Below, piece after piece: positions 36,038 to 44,859 of a stretch of DNA of 64,000 nucleotides. Source of the DNA: Alloyangia mangrovi (GTDB taxonomy: Bacteria; Pseudomonadota; Alphaproteobacteria; Rhodobacterales; Rhodobacteraceae); the NCBI RefSeq assembly GCF_002300555.2, contig NZ_NTHN02000012.1:43688-107687 (forward strand). Direction: 5' to 3'. The notes under the pieces were generated by a model, which saw nothing but the letters and a program-made list of their open reading frames with translations, was not told the DNA's origin and ran no database searches. The position numbers and the translations under genes are program-made. Numbering within the stretch: position 1 is the first letter of the stretch; every line of letters starts with the position of its first letter.

Positions 36038-36244
36038 ATGGCCTATCCCTCCGAACCGCCGCGGCCCGATTTCTTTAGCGCAAACCTCGTGCTGGTCTTC
36101 GTGGTGATGTTCCTTGTCTTCCTGCTGCTCTGGATCAGCTACGGGCTCGGCCCGGTGGTGATCGTCGGGGTGGCGATCAACCACGTGATCACCATCATCG
36201 AGCATCGCAGGAACGGCCCGCGCGAGACCCCGCCTCAGGGGTGA
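36038..36244 (+). CDS. Small two-helix membrane protein, unknown function
   Basis: 68 residues. Two hydrophobic segments (about 14-33, LVLVFVVMFLVFLLLWI, and 36-55, GLGPVVIVGVAINHVITII) with a charged tail (EHRRNGPRE). A GAGGA ribosome site lies 7 bases before the ATG at 36038. I recognise no family. The start of a 199-base upstream gap suggests its own promoter. It is convergent with the class V aminotransferase. Confidence 0.65.
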   Translation: MAYPSEPPRPDFFSANLVLVFVVMFLVFLLLWISYGLGPVVIVGVAINHVITIIEHRRNGPRETPPQG

Positions 36245-36296
36245 GTCTCGCGCCCGGGCGCCCAGGCATCCGCCGGACGCCCCTTTGCCGAACCCG

Positions 36297-37496
36297 TCAG
36301 CCCTTGGCGATCTCTGCCGCGGCGGCGCCGAGCGCGCCCTGCCCGTGCGGGATGTCCAGCGAGACGAAGCCTGCCTCGATCACCCCCAGCAGGCCAAGGA
36401 TCATATGGGCATTGACGTGACCCATGTGACCAAGGCGGAAGAAGCCGGTGCCCATGGGATCCTCGGGCTCGGTCATGCCGAGGCCGATGCCCAGCGTCAC
36501 GCCCGCCTCGGTCTCGCACCACTTACGCAGCTGCGCGCCATAGGGCTTGCCGAGCCGCAGCGCGGTCACGGCATGGCTGCGCAGGCCCCGGTCGGCGACG
36601 TTGAGCGTCAGAGGGCCCCCTTGCCCCCAGGCCTCGGCCGCCGCCCAGATAGCGCGGGCCAGCACGGCGTGGCGGTTCCAGACCTGCTCGATGCCCTCTT
36701 CGCGGATCATGTCGAGCGCCACGCGCAGGCCGTAGAGGTGATGCGTCGGGGCGGTGCCGCCGAAATACTCGTAGAAGAAGTCCGGCTTGCCGCGCGGGAC
36801 CCAGTCCCAGTAGCGCGACACGCGGGTCATCTCGGTGCGGCGCGCCTCGGCCTTCTCGTTGAAGAAGACGAAGCCCAGCCCCGGCGGCACCATCAACCCC
36901 TTCTGCGAGGCGCTGACCATGATGTCGACGCCCCAGTCATCCATGCGGAATTCCTCGACGCCCAGCGAGGCGACGCAATCGGCCATCAGCAGCGCCGGGT
37001 GGCCGGTGCTGTCCATGGCCGCGCGCAGGCTGGCGAGATCGTTGCGGATCGAGGTCGCGGTGTCGACGTGGCTGGCAAGGACCGCCTTGATCTCGCGGCC
37101 CGTGTCAGCACGCAGCGCCTCGGCGACCCGCTCGGGGTCGTAGGTGGACTTGGTGCCGAAGTCGATCAGCTCGACCTCTGCCCCGAGACCGCGGGCCATC
37201 TCGGCCCAGCCATGAGCGAAACGCCCGGTGGCCGGCACCAGCACCCTGTCGCCCTCGCCCACGACGTTGGCCAGTGCCGCCTCCCAGGCGCCATGTCCGT
37301 TGGCGATGTAGATCGCCACCTTGGCCGCCACGCTCTGCGCCACGTAGCGCAGGTCGGGGATCAGCCCCGCCACCATCTCGACGATCGCGCCCTCGTAGAT
37401 ATTGGGCGAGGCGCGGTGCATGGCACGCAGCACAGCGTCGGGCATGACGGAAGGACCGGGGATGGCCAGGTAGGGGCGACCATGGGCGAGAGACAT
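36297..37496 (-). CDS. Class V PLP aminotransferase (alanine/serine-glyoxylate aminotransferase-like)
   Basis: 399 residues. Family opening RPYLAIPGPSVMPDAVLRAM, cofactor contacts ANGHGAWEAALAN, and the PLP Asp in MADCVASLGVEEF with the Schiff-base lysine in SASQKGLMVPPGL. This is the AGXT/SgaA branch, which uses glyoxylate as amino acceptor. The serine-cycle or beta-hydroxyaspartate partners are not nearby, so the amino donor (alanine, serine or aspartate) is open. The ATG at 37496 gives the expected start; sequence further upstream is not conserved. Confidence 0.88.
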   Translation of the reverse strand: MSLAHGRPYLAIPGPSVMPDAVLRAMHRASPNIYEGAIVEMVAGLIPDLRYVAQSVAAKVAIYIANGHGAWEAALANVVGEGDRVLVPATGRFAHGWAEMARGLGAEVELIDFGTKSTYDPERVAEALRADTGREIKAVLASHVDTATSIRNDLASLRAAMDSTGHPALLMADCVASLGVEEFRMDDWGVDIMVSASQKGLMVPPGLGFVFFNEKAEARRTEMTRVSRYWDWVPRGKPDFFYEYFGGTAPTHHLYGLRVALDMIREEGIEQVWNRHAVLARAIWAAAEAWGQGGPLTLNVADRGLRSHAVTALRLGKPYGAQLRKWCETEAGVTLGIGLGMTEPEDPMGTGFFRLGHMGHVNAHMILGLLGVIEAGFVSLDIPHGQGALGAAAAEIAKG

Positions 37497-37695
37497 GCGA
37501 AAACTCCGAAAGCACCCCTTGAAATTCCGGGGCGAGGGCCAACCTAACCGCGGTTGCGCCGAGGTCAATCTCCCTCGGCCGCGCCACGGACACGCCCCGG
37601 ACGCAAGGCCGCTGCCTGCCCCGCGCAGGGCACGGCGCTTGCCAGCAGGGGCCGGAGACCGTAAACCGCCGCGCGACAGGCACAGGAAATAATGC

Positions 37696-38391
37696 ATGCT
37701 GACCAAGTTCTGGGACAAGATCGAGACCGCGGAGCGGCGCTTTCGCCGGTCCTTCGGCAAGGACATCTCGACGCCCCGCGCCCGGATGCTCTCGAAGCTG
37801 CATTACAATGTCTTCGATCACGCCTTCCTGCGTCTCTTCTGGCACAATTTCTGGCAGATCGCGCCCGGCGTCTGGCGCTCGAACCAGCCGACCCACGCGC
37901 GTTTCGAGAAATATGCGCAGATGGGCGTCAAGACCGTCATCACGCTTCGCGGTGAAGAGAAATACTCGCATTATCTCTTCGAGAAGGAGAGCTGCGAGAA
38001 GCTCGGCCTGACGCTGCTGCACGCCAAGCTCTGGGCGCGCATGGCGCCCAAGGCCGAGCGGATCACGCATCTCATCGACACGATGCGCGAGGCCGAGAAA
38101 CCGATGATGTTCCACTGCAAGTCGGGCGCCGACCGCGCCGGGTTCGCCTCTGCCGTCTACCTGATGGTGTTCGAGGGCGTGCCGGTGGAAGAGGCGCGCA
38201 AGCAGATGGGGCTGAAATACGCCCACCTCGAATTCACCAAGACCGGGATCCAGGGCTACATCCTCGACACCTACGCCGCGCGCAACCGCCGCCGGCCGAT
38301 CGCCTTCGAGGAATGGGTGCGTACGGAATACGACTCGCGCCAGTTGCAGGCGGGCTTCGACAACAAGCGCCCGCCGGAAGAGATGGCATGA
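37696..38391 (+). CDS. Tyrosine/dual-specificity protein phosphatase family protein
   Basis: 231 residues. The cysteine phosphatase loop is MFHCKSGADRAGFAS, with nucleophile Cys141 and Arg147 in the CX5R signature. WRSNQPTHARFEKYAQMGVKTVITLRGE is the usual beta strand before the P-loop, cited by residues 60-87. It is translationally coupled (ATGA overlap) to an MsbA-like exporter gene, which hints at a substrate linked to the envelope, perhaps a lipid or sugar phosphate rather than a protein. Substrate not known. Confidence 0.82.
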   Translation: MLTKFWDKIETAERRFRRSFGKDISTPRARMLSKLHYNVFDHAFLRLFWHNFWQIAPGVWRSNQPTHARFEKYAQMGVKTVITLRGEEKYSHYLFEKESCEKLGLTLLHAKLWARMAPKAERITHLIDTMREAEKPMMFHCKSGADRAGFASAVYLMVFEGVPVEEARKQMGLKYAHLEFTKTGIQGYILDTYAARNRRRPIAFEEWVRTEYDSRQLQAGFDNKRPPEEMA

Positions 38392-40145
38392 GCGGCGCGG
38401 ACAAGAAACGCGGCAACCTGCTCTTCTGGCTCGGCCGCCGGTATCTCTGGCGCTACCGCTGGCAGATCATCATCGCCTTCATCTTCATGATGCTCGAAGG
38501 CTCGATGTTCGGTTTCCTCAGCTACATGATGAAGCCGATGTTCGACCAGGTGCTGGTTGGCGGCAGCCGCGCCGCACTGACCTGGGTCGGCCTCGCGATC
38601 TTCGCCATCTTCATGACCCGCGCCCTGGCCAGCATCATCCAGAAGGTGGTGCTGACGCGGGTCTCGCAGCTCACCGTCGCCGACATCCGCAACGACCTGC
38701 TGACGCACCTGATGCGGCTGGACGGGAGCTTTCACCAGAAATACGGCCCCGGCTACCTAATGCAGCGCATCGAGGGCGACGTCGCCTCGGTCAGCAAGGT
38801 CTGGAGCATCCTGATCACCGGCACCGGGCGCGACATGATCGCGCTGGTCTCGCTCTTCGGCGTGGCCATCAGCATGGACTGGCGCTGGACGCTGATCGCG
38901 CTGATCGGCGTGCCCCTCATGGTCGCCCCATCGGTCATGCTGCAGCGCTACGTGCGCAAATACGCGCGCCACGCCCGCGACATCTCGGCCGGGCTGTCGA
39001 CCCGGCTGAACGAGATTTTCCACGGCATCGTGCCGATCAAGCTCAACCGGCTCGAGAAATACCAGGCCAAGCGCTACAAGTCGCTGACCAAGGAGCGGGT
39101 GCGCACCACCGTCGCCTCGAGCCTCGGCCAGTCGGCCATTCCCGGGCTGATCGACGTGATGTCCGGCATCGGGATCTGCGGCGTGCTGATCTTCGGCGGC
39201 GGCGAGATCATCTCGGGGCAGAAGAGCGTCGGCGATTTCATGGCCTTCTTCACCGCCATCGGCCTTGCCTTCGAGCCGCTGCGCCGGCTCGGCGCGGTGA
39301 GTGGCACCTGGCAGATCGCCGCCGCCTCGATCGAGCGCATCAAGGAGCTCCTGGAGCTTGAGCCCGACCTGCGCGACCCGCCGCAGCCGATACCCGCCCC
39401 GAAGGGCGTGCCCGAGATCGTTCTGCGCGGCGTCGAGCTGAACTACTCGGGCTCCGCCGTGCTGCGCGGCACCACCTTCACCGCCGAGGCAGGCAAGACC
39501 ACGGCGCTTGTCGGCGCCTCGGGCGCGGGCAAGTCGACGGTGTTCAACGTGCTGACCCGGCTGGTCGATCCCGACGCCGGCGAGGTCACCATCGGCGGCG
39601 TGCGCACCGATGCGATGAAGCTCGCCGAGCTGCGCGGTCTCTTCTCGGTGGTCAGCCAGGATGCGCTGCTCTTCGAGGACAGCCTGCGCGAGAACATCTT
39701 GCTGGGCCGTCAGGATGTGCCCGAGGAAGAACTCGACAAGGTGCTCGACGCGGCGCATGTCTCGGACTTCGTGCCGCGCCTGCCCGAGGGGCTCGACAGC
39801 CTTGCGGGCACCCGCGGCAGCAACCTCTCGGGCGGCCAGCGCCAGCGCGTGGCGATCGCCCGCGCCCTGCTGCGCGACACGCCGATCCTGCTGCTCGACG
39901 AGGCGACCTCGGCGCTCGACGCCGCCTCGGAGCAGGTGGTTCAGGCGGCGCTCGACAAGCTCTCGGCCGGGCGCACGACGCTGGTCATCGCGCATAGGCT
40001 CTCGACCATCCGGCATGCAGACAAGATCGTGGTGATGGATGCCGGACACGTGGTCGAGCAGGGCACGCATGACGAACTGATGGCGCTTGGCGGCGCCTAT
40101 GCACGGCTGCACGCCATGCAGTTCGAGGATGAACAGACCGTCTGA
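38388..40145 (+). CDS. ABC transporter, fused membrane and ATPase domains (MsbA-like)
   Basis: 585 residues: six membrane helices (about 22-310) and one ABC ATPase domain (about 340-580) with Walker A VGASGAGKST, signature LSGGQRQRVAIARALL, Walker B PILLLDEATSALD and switch His in VIAHRLSTI. Exporter type, working as a homodimer; MsbA-type lipid A-core flipping is the best guess. The start overlaps the phosphatase stop by four bases. Confidence 0.87.
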   Translation: MSGADKKRGNLLFWLGRRYLWRYRWQIIIAFIFMMLEGSMFGFLSYMMKPMFDQVLVGGSRAALTWVGLAIFAIFMTRALASIIQKVVLTRVSQLTVADIRNDLLTHLMRLDGSFHQKYGPGYLMQRIEGDVASVSKVWSILITGTGRDMIALVSLFGVAISMDWRWTLIALIGVPLMVAPSVMLQRYVRKYARHARDISAGLSTRLNEIFHGIVPIKLNRLEKYQAKRYKSLTKERVRTTVASSLGQSAIPGLIDVMSGIGICGVLIFGGGEIISGQKSVGDFMAFFTAIGLAFEPLRRLGAVSGTWQIAAASIERIKELLELEPDLRDPPQPIPAPKGVPEIVLRGVELNYSGSAVLRGTTFTAEAGKTTALVGASGAGKSTVFNVLTRLVDPDAGEVTIGGVRTDAMKLAELRGLFSVVSQDALLFEDSLRENILLGRQDVPEEELDKVLDAAHVSDFVPRLPEGLDSLAGTRGSNLSGGQRQRVAIARALLRDTPILLLDEATSALDAASEQVVQAALDKLSAGRTTLVIAHRLSTIRHADKIVVMDAGHVVEQGTHDELMALGGAYARLHAMQFEDEQTV

Positions 40146-40214
40146 GGCGCTGCCCCTGTAACCTGTCCCGCGCCGCCCCTATACTTGGCGCAACGGACAA
40201 CGGACGGAGCAACC

Positions 40215-40976
40215 ATGACCGCCACCACAGGCATCCCCAAGGACGCCCCGCGCAGCGTGCTGCGCGTCAGCGGCCCCGAGGCCAGCGACTTCCTGCAGAA
40301 CCTCGTCACCAACGACCTGGGCAAGCTGAAAGAGGGGCTGGTCTATGCCGCGCTGCTGACGCCGCAGGGCAAGTACCGGGCGGATTTCTTCCTCGTGCCG
40401 CGTGCCGACGGGTCGATCCTGATCGACGTGGCCGAGCCTCTGGCCGCCGATCTCACCCGCGCGCTCACGCTCTACAAGCTGCGCGCCAAGGTCGATCTCG
40501 AGGAGACCGATATCCAAGTGACCCGTGGCACCGGCCCTGCCCCAGAGGGCGCCTTTGCCGACCCGCGCGATGCGGCGCTCGGCTGGCGCGGATATGACGG
40601 TCAGCCCGGGCAGGACACCGACTGGGACGCGCTGCGCGTTGCCGCCTGCGTGCCCGAGAGCGGCGTCGAGCTGACCCCGGACACCTTCATCCTCGAGGCC
40701 GGCTTCGAGCGGCTGAATGGCGTCGATTTCAAGAAGGGCTGCTACGTGGGCCAGGAGGTCACCGCGCGGATGAAGCACAAGACCGAGCTGCGCAAGGGGC
40801 TGGTGCCCGTCGAGGTGTCCGGCGCGGCGCCGGTGGGCACGGCGGTCGAGACCGATGGCAAGCCCGCAGGCACGCTCTACACCCAGTCGGGCGGGCGCGG
40901 CCTGGCCTACCTGCGCTTCGACCGGGCCGAGGGCGAGATGACCGCCGGCGCGGCGACGCTGCGCCGGACCTCTTGA
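40215..40976 (+). CDS. ygfZ: YgfZ (folate-dependent iron-sulfur cluster maintenance protein)
   Basis: 253 residues. GcvT-like folate-binding fold with the YgfZ signature FKKGCYVGQEVTARMKHK (Cys in KGCYVGQE). It helps repair or build iron-sulfur enzymes with tetrahydrofolate. The ATG at 40215 is chosen because GGAG lies 8 bases upstream; an in-frame ATG at 40185 has no such site. The stop TGA overlaps a TTG start of the next gene (TTGA). Confidence 0.9.
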   Translation: MTATTGIPKDAPRSVLRVSGPEASDFLQNLVTNDLGKLKEGLVYAALLTPQGKYRADFFLVPRADGSILIDVAEPLAADLTRALTLYKLRAKVDLEETDIQVTRGTGPAPEGAFADPRDAALGWRGYDGQPGQDTDWDALRVAACVPESGVELTPDTFILEAGFERLNGVDFKKGCYVGQEVTARMKHKTELRKGLVPVEVSGAAPVGTAVETDGKPAGTLYTQSGGRGLAYLRFDRAEGEMTAGAATLRRTS

Positions 40977-41771
40977 GCCGGGCCGCGCTGGAGACCGCGC
41001 TCGGCGCATCCATCGCGGCCAGCCGGGCGCTGCACGGCGGCGATCTGTCGGAAGTCGTGCTTGCCACCCTGAGCGACGGCCGCACGGTGGTGATCAAGCG
41101 CGGCGCCCGCGTTGCCGCCGAGGCGCGGATGCTGCGCACCATCGCTGCCTGCGGCGCCCGCGCGCCGGACGTCCTGGCGCAGGCCGGCGACTGGCTGGCG
41201 CTGGAGGCGCTTCCCGAGACCTCGGCCAGCCCCACCGGATGGAAGGCGCTGGGGCAGGAGCTGCGCAGGCTGCACGACACCCACGGCACGGCCTATGGCT
41301 GGAGCGAGGGCTACGGTTTCGGCCCGCTGCCCCTCGACAATGCGCCGCGCGCCAGCTGGCCCGCCTTCTGGGCCGAGGCGCGGCTGCTGCCCTTCCTGCC
41401 CGCGCTCCCTGCCGAGCTTGCCGGCAGGCTCAAAGCCCTGATCGAGCGCCTGCCAGAACTCCTGCCGCACACCCCGCCCCCCCGCGCTGCTGCATGGCGA
41501 TCTCTGGACCGGCAACGCGCTCTTCATGTCGGGCGGTGCCGCGCTGATTGACCCCGCCTGCTACCATGGCCATGCCGAGGTCGACCTCGCCATGCTCGAA
41601 CTGTTCGGCACGCCGTCCGCCGCCTTCTGGCAGGGCTACGGGCCACAGGAGCCGGGCCGGGCCGCGCGCCGCCCGGTCTACCAGCTCTTCCCGGCGCTGG
41701 TGCACCTGCGGCTTTTCGGCAGCGGCTACGCGGGCATGGTGCGCGGGCTCCTGGATCAGATCGCGACCTAG
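40973..41771 (+). pseudogene. Fructosamine-kinase/aminoglycoside-phosphotransferase family protein, frameshifted in a C run
   Basis: The TTG at 40973 starts a kinase-like chain (ALHGGDLSEVVLATLSDGRTVVIKRG, then LALEALPE and LGQELRRLHDTHG). At 41477-41483 there are seven C; one fewer restores the frame and gives ALLHGDLWTGNALF (catalytic Asp and Asn) and then ALIDPACYHGHAEVDLAML, ending at the TAG at 41771. Total about 265 residues. The family phosphorylates fructosamines on glycated protein, or related ketosamines. Without the change the chain breaks just before the active site, so a real mutation would abolish activity. The poly-C site makes sequencing error or slippage equally likely. The stop codons of this gene and the convergent GNAT gene overlap. 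Confidence 0.8.
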
Positions 41772-42244
41772 CCCGCTGGCTGGAACCGCTTTTCGAGCAC
41801 CTCGACCGCCCCCGTCGCCCCCACGCCGAGCATCAGCGCGCGAGAGGGCGCGTTGAAGGCATGCACCGCGGTGGTCCAGCCCTCTGCCCCCTGCCCGGCA
41901 ATCTCGGCCTCGAAGCCGGCGATGAGCCGCCGCGCCACGCCGCGCCGCCGCCACGAGGGCTCGACCCAGATGTGCTCGAGCACGGCGTGGCGCTGCGGGT
42001 GCTTGAGCGCGGTGGCCTCGGACAGCCGCCAGCGCCACATCAGGTAGCCGCGCGGCACCTGGCCCACGCGGTAGGCGCAGAGGCAGGCACCCTCGGCCAT
42101 GGCTTCGGCGAGGAAAGCCTGCAATTCGGCCTCGCTTGCACGGTCGTGGAAGCGGTGCGGCACATGGGCAACGTGATGCCCGTGCAGCCCGCGCAGCATG
42201 ACGGCCAGCGCGGGAATGTCCGTTGAATCGCAAGGGGTAAACAT
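41768..42244 (-). CDS. GNAT-family N-acetyltransferase
   Basis: 158 residues. Acetyl-CoA motif A is IWVEPSWRRRGVARRLIAG (about residues 91-109), preceded by a beta strand with YLMWRWRLSE. Substrate unknown. The ATG at 42244 comes directly after the T run of the efp terminator, and its ribosome site (GGAGG, 8 bases upstream) is the 3' arm of that terminator stem, so it is made only by transcripts that read through or start inside, and its translation could be controlled by the hairpin. Confidence 0.8.
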   Translation of the reverse strand: MFTPCDSTDIPALAVMLRGLHGHHVAHVPHRFHDRASEAELQAFLAEAMAEGACLCAYRVGQVPRGYLMWRWRLSEATALKHPQRHAVLEHIWVEPSWRRRGVARRLIAGFEAEIAGQGAEGWTTAVHAFNAPSRALMLGVGATGAVEVLEKRFQPAG

Positions 42245-42281
42245 GAAAAGGGCCTCCTGGGCGGTGCGCCGGAGGCCCTTT
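42245..42281 (-). terminator. Terminator of efp, overlapping the GNAT ribosome site
   Basis: On the minus strand AAAGGGCCTCC pairs with GGAGGCCCTTT (plus coordinates 42271-42281 and 42247-42257) around a 13-base loop, followed by TTTTC and the GNAT ATG. An 11-base perfect stem, 55 bases after the efp stop. Confidence 0.88.
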
Positions 42282-42336
42282 GGATCATGATGTGTCGCCC
42301 CCGGATCGCACGGGGACAAAGTGGTCGGCGCGCGGG

Positions 42337-42900
42337 TTATGCGCGTTCCGAATACTCCATGGTCTCGGTGTTCACGATGATGTCCTCATCCTGCCCGACG
42401 AAGGGCGGAACCAGGACGCGCACACCGTTGTCGAGCACGGCGGGCTTGAAGCTGTTGGCCGCGGTCTGGCCTTTGACCACCGGCTCGGTCTCGACGATCT
42501 TGCAGGTCACCTTCTGCGGCAGGGTCGCGTTCAGCGCCTCTTCCTCGTGGAATTCGACCACGATGGTCATGCCGTCCTGCAGGAAGGGGCGACGCTCGCC
42601 GAGGATGTCGGCGTCGAGTTGCACCTGCTCGTAGGTCTCGGTGTCCATGAAGATCAGCTGGCCGGCGTCCTCGTAGAGGAACTGCATGTCCTTCTGCTCG
42701 AGGCGCACGCGCTCGACCTTGTCCGCCGAGCGGAAACGCTCGTTCAGCTTGGAGCCGTTGCGCAGGTTCTTCATCTCGACCTGGGCGAATGCGCCGCCCT
42801 TGCCGGGCTTCACGTGGTCGACCTTCACTGCGGCCCAGAGGCCACCTTCATGCTCGAGCACGTTCCCGGGGCGGATCTCGTTACCGTTGATCTTGGGCAT
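42337..42900 (-). CDS. efp: Elongation factor P
   Basis: 187 residues, three-domain EF-P that relieves ribosome stalling at proline runs. The modified tip lysine is Lys34 in KPGKGGAF, a lysine-type EF-P. The domain II to III stretches ([36 protein letters not shown]) are intact. It has its own likely promoter (42946-42972) and a strong terminator. The modification genes epmA/epmB are not in the window. Confidence 0.96.
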   Translation of the reverse strand: MPKINGNEIRPGNVLEHEGGLWAAVKVDHVKPGKGGAFAQVEMKNLRNGSKLNERFRSADKVERVRLEQKDMQFLYEDAGQLIFMDTETYEQVQLDADILGERRPFLQDGMTIVVEFHEEEALNATLPQKVTCKIVETEPVVKGQTAANSFKPAVLDNGVRVLVPPFVGQDEDIIVNTETMEYSERA

Positions 42901-42945
42901 GGTCAGAAAACTTTACAGTAAGGTTGAAGGGGTTTTCCGGCCTCC

Positions 42946-42972
42946 TATATATGGCCGGTTCGCCCCGTGCAA
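42946..42972 (-). promoter_or_regulatory. Likely sigma-70 promoter of efp
   Basis: On the minus strand TTGCAC (-35, 42967-42972) and TATATA (-10, 42946-42951) are 15 bases apart, in a clearly A/T-richer patch of the 220-base gap upstream of efp. Spacing is short of the ideal 17, so the score is moderate. Confidence 0.45.
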
Positions 42973-43120
42973 GACAACGATATCTCGCCTTCCGCACATG
43001 CCGAGATATGCACCCAATGCAACGACGCTATGCGTTTGTGCTGTATCCGAATCGAACGGAATGGTCCATAACGCCGCACACGCCAGAAAAGACAAGAGCA
43101 ATAATCAAAAAGGTCGAAAG

Positions 43121-43450
43121 ATGAAGGATTTCGTGGACAGCACAGCCTACCATGCTGAACAAGGCAACCGCGCGCGGAAACTTTTCGCCGCTGTGGTTCT
43201 GGCTGCGCTCGACGATGCAATCGCCGATGACAAGAAATACGGCAATGGTCCGGAGCAGATCGCCCGCTGGGCACGCTCGCGTGATGGCCGTGAAGTACTG
43301 AGCTGCGCTGGTATCGACCCGAACGAGCGGGTTGTCTCCGGCCTGATGGAGTTCGTGTCGAAAGGTATCCGCACCTCGGTCGCGCTGTCGCGCGAAGAGA
43401 GCGAGCGTCGTCACGCAGCCGCAGCCGCGGAACAAGCCGAAGCTGCTTGA
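43121..43450 (+). CDS. Small conserved soluble protein (DUF6280-like), unknown function
   Basis: 109 residues, soluble and charged, mostly helical. YGNGPEQIARWARSRDGREVLSCAGIDPNERVV (cited by residues 41-73) is a conserved block I remember from Rhodobacteraceae small proteins annotated only as DUF6280. A run of Ala/Glu closes the C-terminus. Start ATG at 43121 follows AAGGTCGAAAG. It is divergent from efp and followed by a very strong terminator, so it is an independent, probably well-expressed gene. No function can be read from sequence. Confidence 0.75.
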   Translation: MKDFVDSTAYHAEQGNRARKLFAAVVLAALDDAIADDKKYGNGPEQIARWARSRDGREVLSCAGIDPNERVVSGLMEFVSKGIRTSVALSREESERRHAAAAAEQAEAA

Positions 43451-43482
43451 TCCCGGTATAGGGGGCCCGGCCCCCAGCAAGT

Positions 43483-43521
43483 CGAAGGCGCGTCCCGAAA
43501 CGGACGCGCCTTCGGCGTTTT
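43483..43521 (+). terminator. Rho-independent terminator of the DUF6280-like gene
   Basis: CGAAGGCGCGTCC (43483-43495) pairs perfectly with GGACGCGCCTTCG (43502-43514), 13 bases, with a 6-base loop and TTTT at 43518-43521. Confidence 0.93.
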
Positions 43522-43575
43522 CAGAAGGGCTATCGGTCACGTCCCGCCGATTCCTGCCCCGCCAGCCCGGGCAGC

Positions 43576-43607
43576 AAAAAGCCCGGACACCAAAGGCACC
43601 GGGCTTT
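43576..43607 (-). terminator. Rho-independent terminator of the PopZ-like gene
   Basis: AAAGCCCGG (43578-43586) pairs with CCGGGCTTT (43599-43607). On the minus strand five T residues follow. It is 35 bases after the stop at 43643. Confidence 0.88.
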
Positions 43608-43642
43608 CGTTCGGTCGTTTTTCCGAGACATGTCCCGGGCGA

Positions 43643-44785
43643 TCAGTCCAGATCGTCACTCGCCAGCAGGCGCTGCAGCTCGCGGCGCACCAGCCTGCGG
43701 ACATTGCGCGTCGCCCGCTCCCCCAGTGCCCCCTGCAGTTCCTCGCGGACCACCTCCGTGATCAGCGCGCGCAGGCGTTCTTCGTCGATTCCGGCCACGC
43801 TCGGCGCCTCGGCGACGGGTGCCGCCGGCAGTTCCGGCGCGGGCGCGTCACTGCGCAGATTGCTCTGGCTACGCTGCCAGACCGGGTTGCGCAGGATTTT
43901 CACCGGGCGGCGCGGCGCGGGTTCGGGCTCGGCCTGCAGCTCTTCTGCGGCGTCCTCCTCTGCCTCGGAGAGCGTTGCGGTCATGGCCTGCGCGTCGACG
44001 ACGGTGTCTTCGAACTCATCTTCGACGGCTTCGACTTCGGGCTCGGGCTCGGCCTTGGGCGGCGCGAGGGTCTCGAGCGCATAGGGCTCGTCCACCAGTT
44101 CCGGCTCGGGCATCGGACGGCTCGCGAGTTCCGGGTCCTCGTCCTCGACATCCACGCTCGGCGCGGGCTCTTCGCCCGGCTGGTGCCGGAAGATCGCCTC
44201 GGGGGCGGCTTCGCCACGCTCGGGCTCGAACTCATGCGTGCTGCGCGCGATCATCTCCTCGAGCTCGGCAATCTTCTGCGCGAGGCTGCCTTCCCTCGCC
44301 CCGGCATCGGCGACAGGCGCGGGCTGCGGCGGGGTGCTGTCGCGCAGCTTCAGCGCGAAGAAATCGGCGATGGAGGACTCGGCGAACTCGCCTTCGGAGT
44401 GTTCGTCGACCTCGATGAAGGGAGCCTCTTCGATCTCGTCGCTGACCGGTGTCTCAGGAGCTGCCTCCGGCGCGACGGGGCGCAGCGGCGCACGGCGTGC
44501 GGCCTCGGCGACCTCTTCCTCGGCGGGGACGAGTCGCGCGGCGACTGGCGCCGCATGGCGCATGCGCTCCTCTTCACCGGTCTCGGGAGAATCGCTGTCC
44601 ATCTCGTCGGATGCGGGGGCCTCCTGCACGCGCAACGCAGGGGTCAGGACCAGTCGCCCCGCCGGAGCGGAGCGCTGCGCCGGCGGCGCCTCTGACGTGG
44701 ACTCGGGACGGGAATCTTCGGAAACCAACCTCCGGATAGAGGAAAGAACGTCCTCGATTTCCACATTGGTCACGGGATCGGACAT
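43643..44785 (-). CDS. Acidic disordered protein with PopZ-like ends (polar scaffold candidate)
   Basis: 380 residues in three parts. An N-terminal helix (residues 8-24, VEIEDVLSSIRRLVSED) resembles the MEEILASIRRIISED start of PopZ/DUF2497. A long middle region (about 30-325) is rich in Pro, Glu, Asp and Ala with little predicted structure, like the PopZ linker. The last 50 residues (EERLRALITEVVREELQGAL, then RNVRRLVRRELQRLLAS) are amphipathic helices like the PopZ oligomerisation end. PopZ anchors the chromosome origin at the cell pole in Caulobacter. Overall identity must be low, so I infer the role from architecture only. It lies downstream of tolC on the same strand. Confidence 0.6.
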   Translation of the reverse strand: MSDPVTNVEIEDVLSSIRRLVSEDSRPESTSEAPPAQRSAPAGRLVLTPALRVQEAPASDEMDSDSPETGEEERMRHAAPVAARLVPAEEEVAEAARRAPLRPVAPEAAPETPVSDEIEEAPFIEVDEHSEGEFAESSIADFFALKLRDSTPPQPAPVADAGAREGSLAQKIAELEEMIARSTHEFEPERGEAAPEAIFRHQPGEEPAPSVDVEDEDPELASRPMPEPELVDEPYALETLAPPKAEPEPEVEAVEDEFEDTVVDAQAMTATLSEAEEDAAEELQAEPEPAPRRPVKILRNPVWQRSQSNLRSDAPAPELPAAPVAEAPSVAGIDEERLRALITEVVREELQGALGERATRNVRRLVRRELQRLLASDDLD

Positions 44786-44859
44786 TTATGTACCACTCTT
44801 GCCTGTCCCCCCAAGTGTAGCGGCTTGGGGGGCGCCAGACAACAAGGACGAGGAGAAGC

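Noticed and set aside
37696..38391. Phosphatase and exporter as a toxin or bacteriocin export system
   Set aside because: The exporter has no peptidase domain and no small precursor gene is near; an MsbA-like lipid role is more likely.
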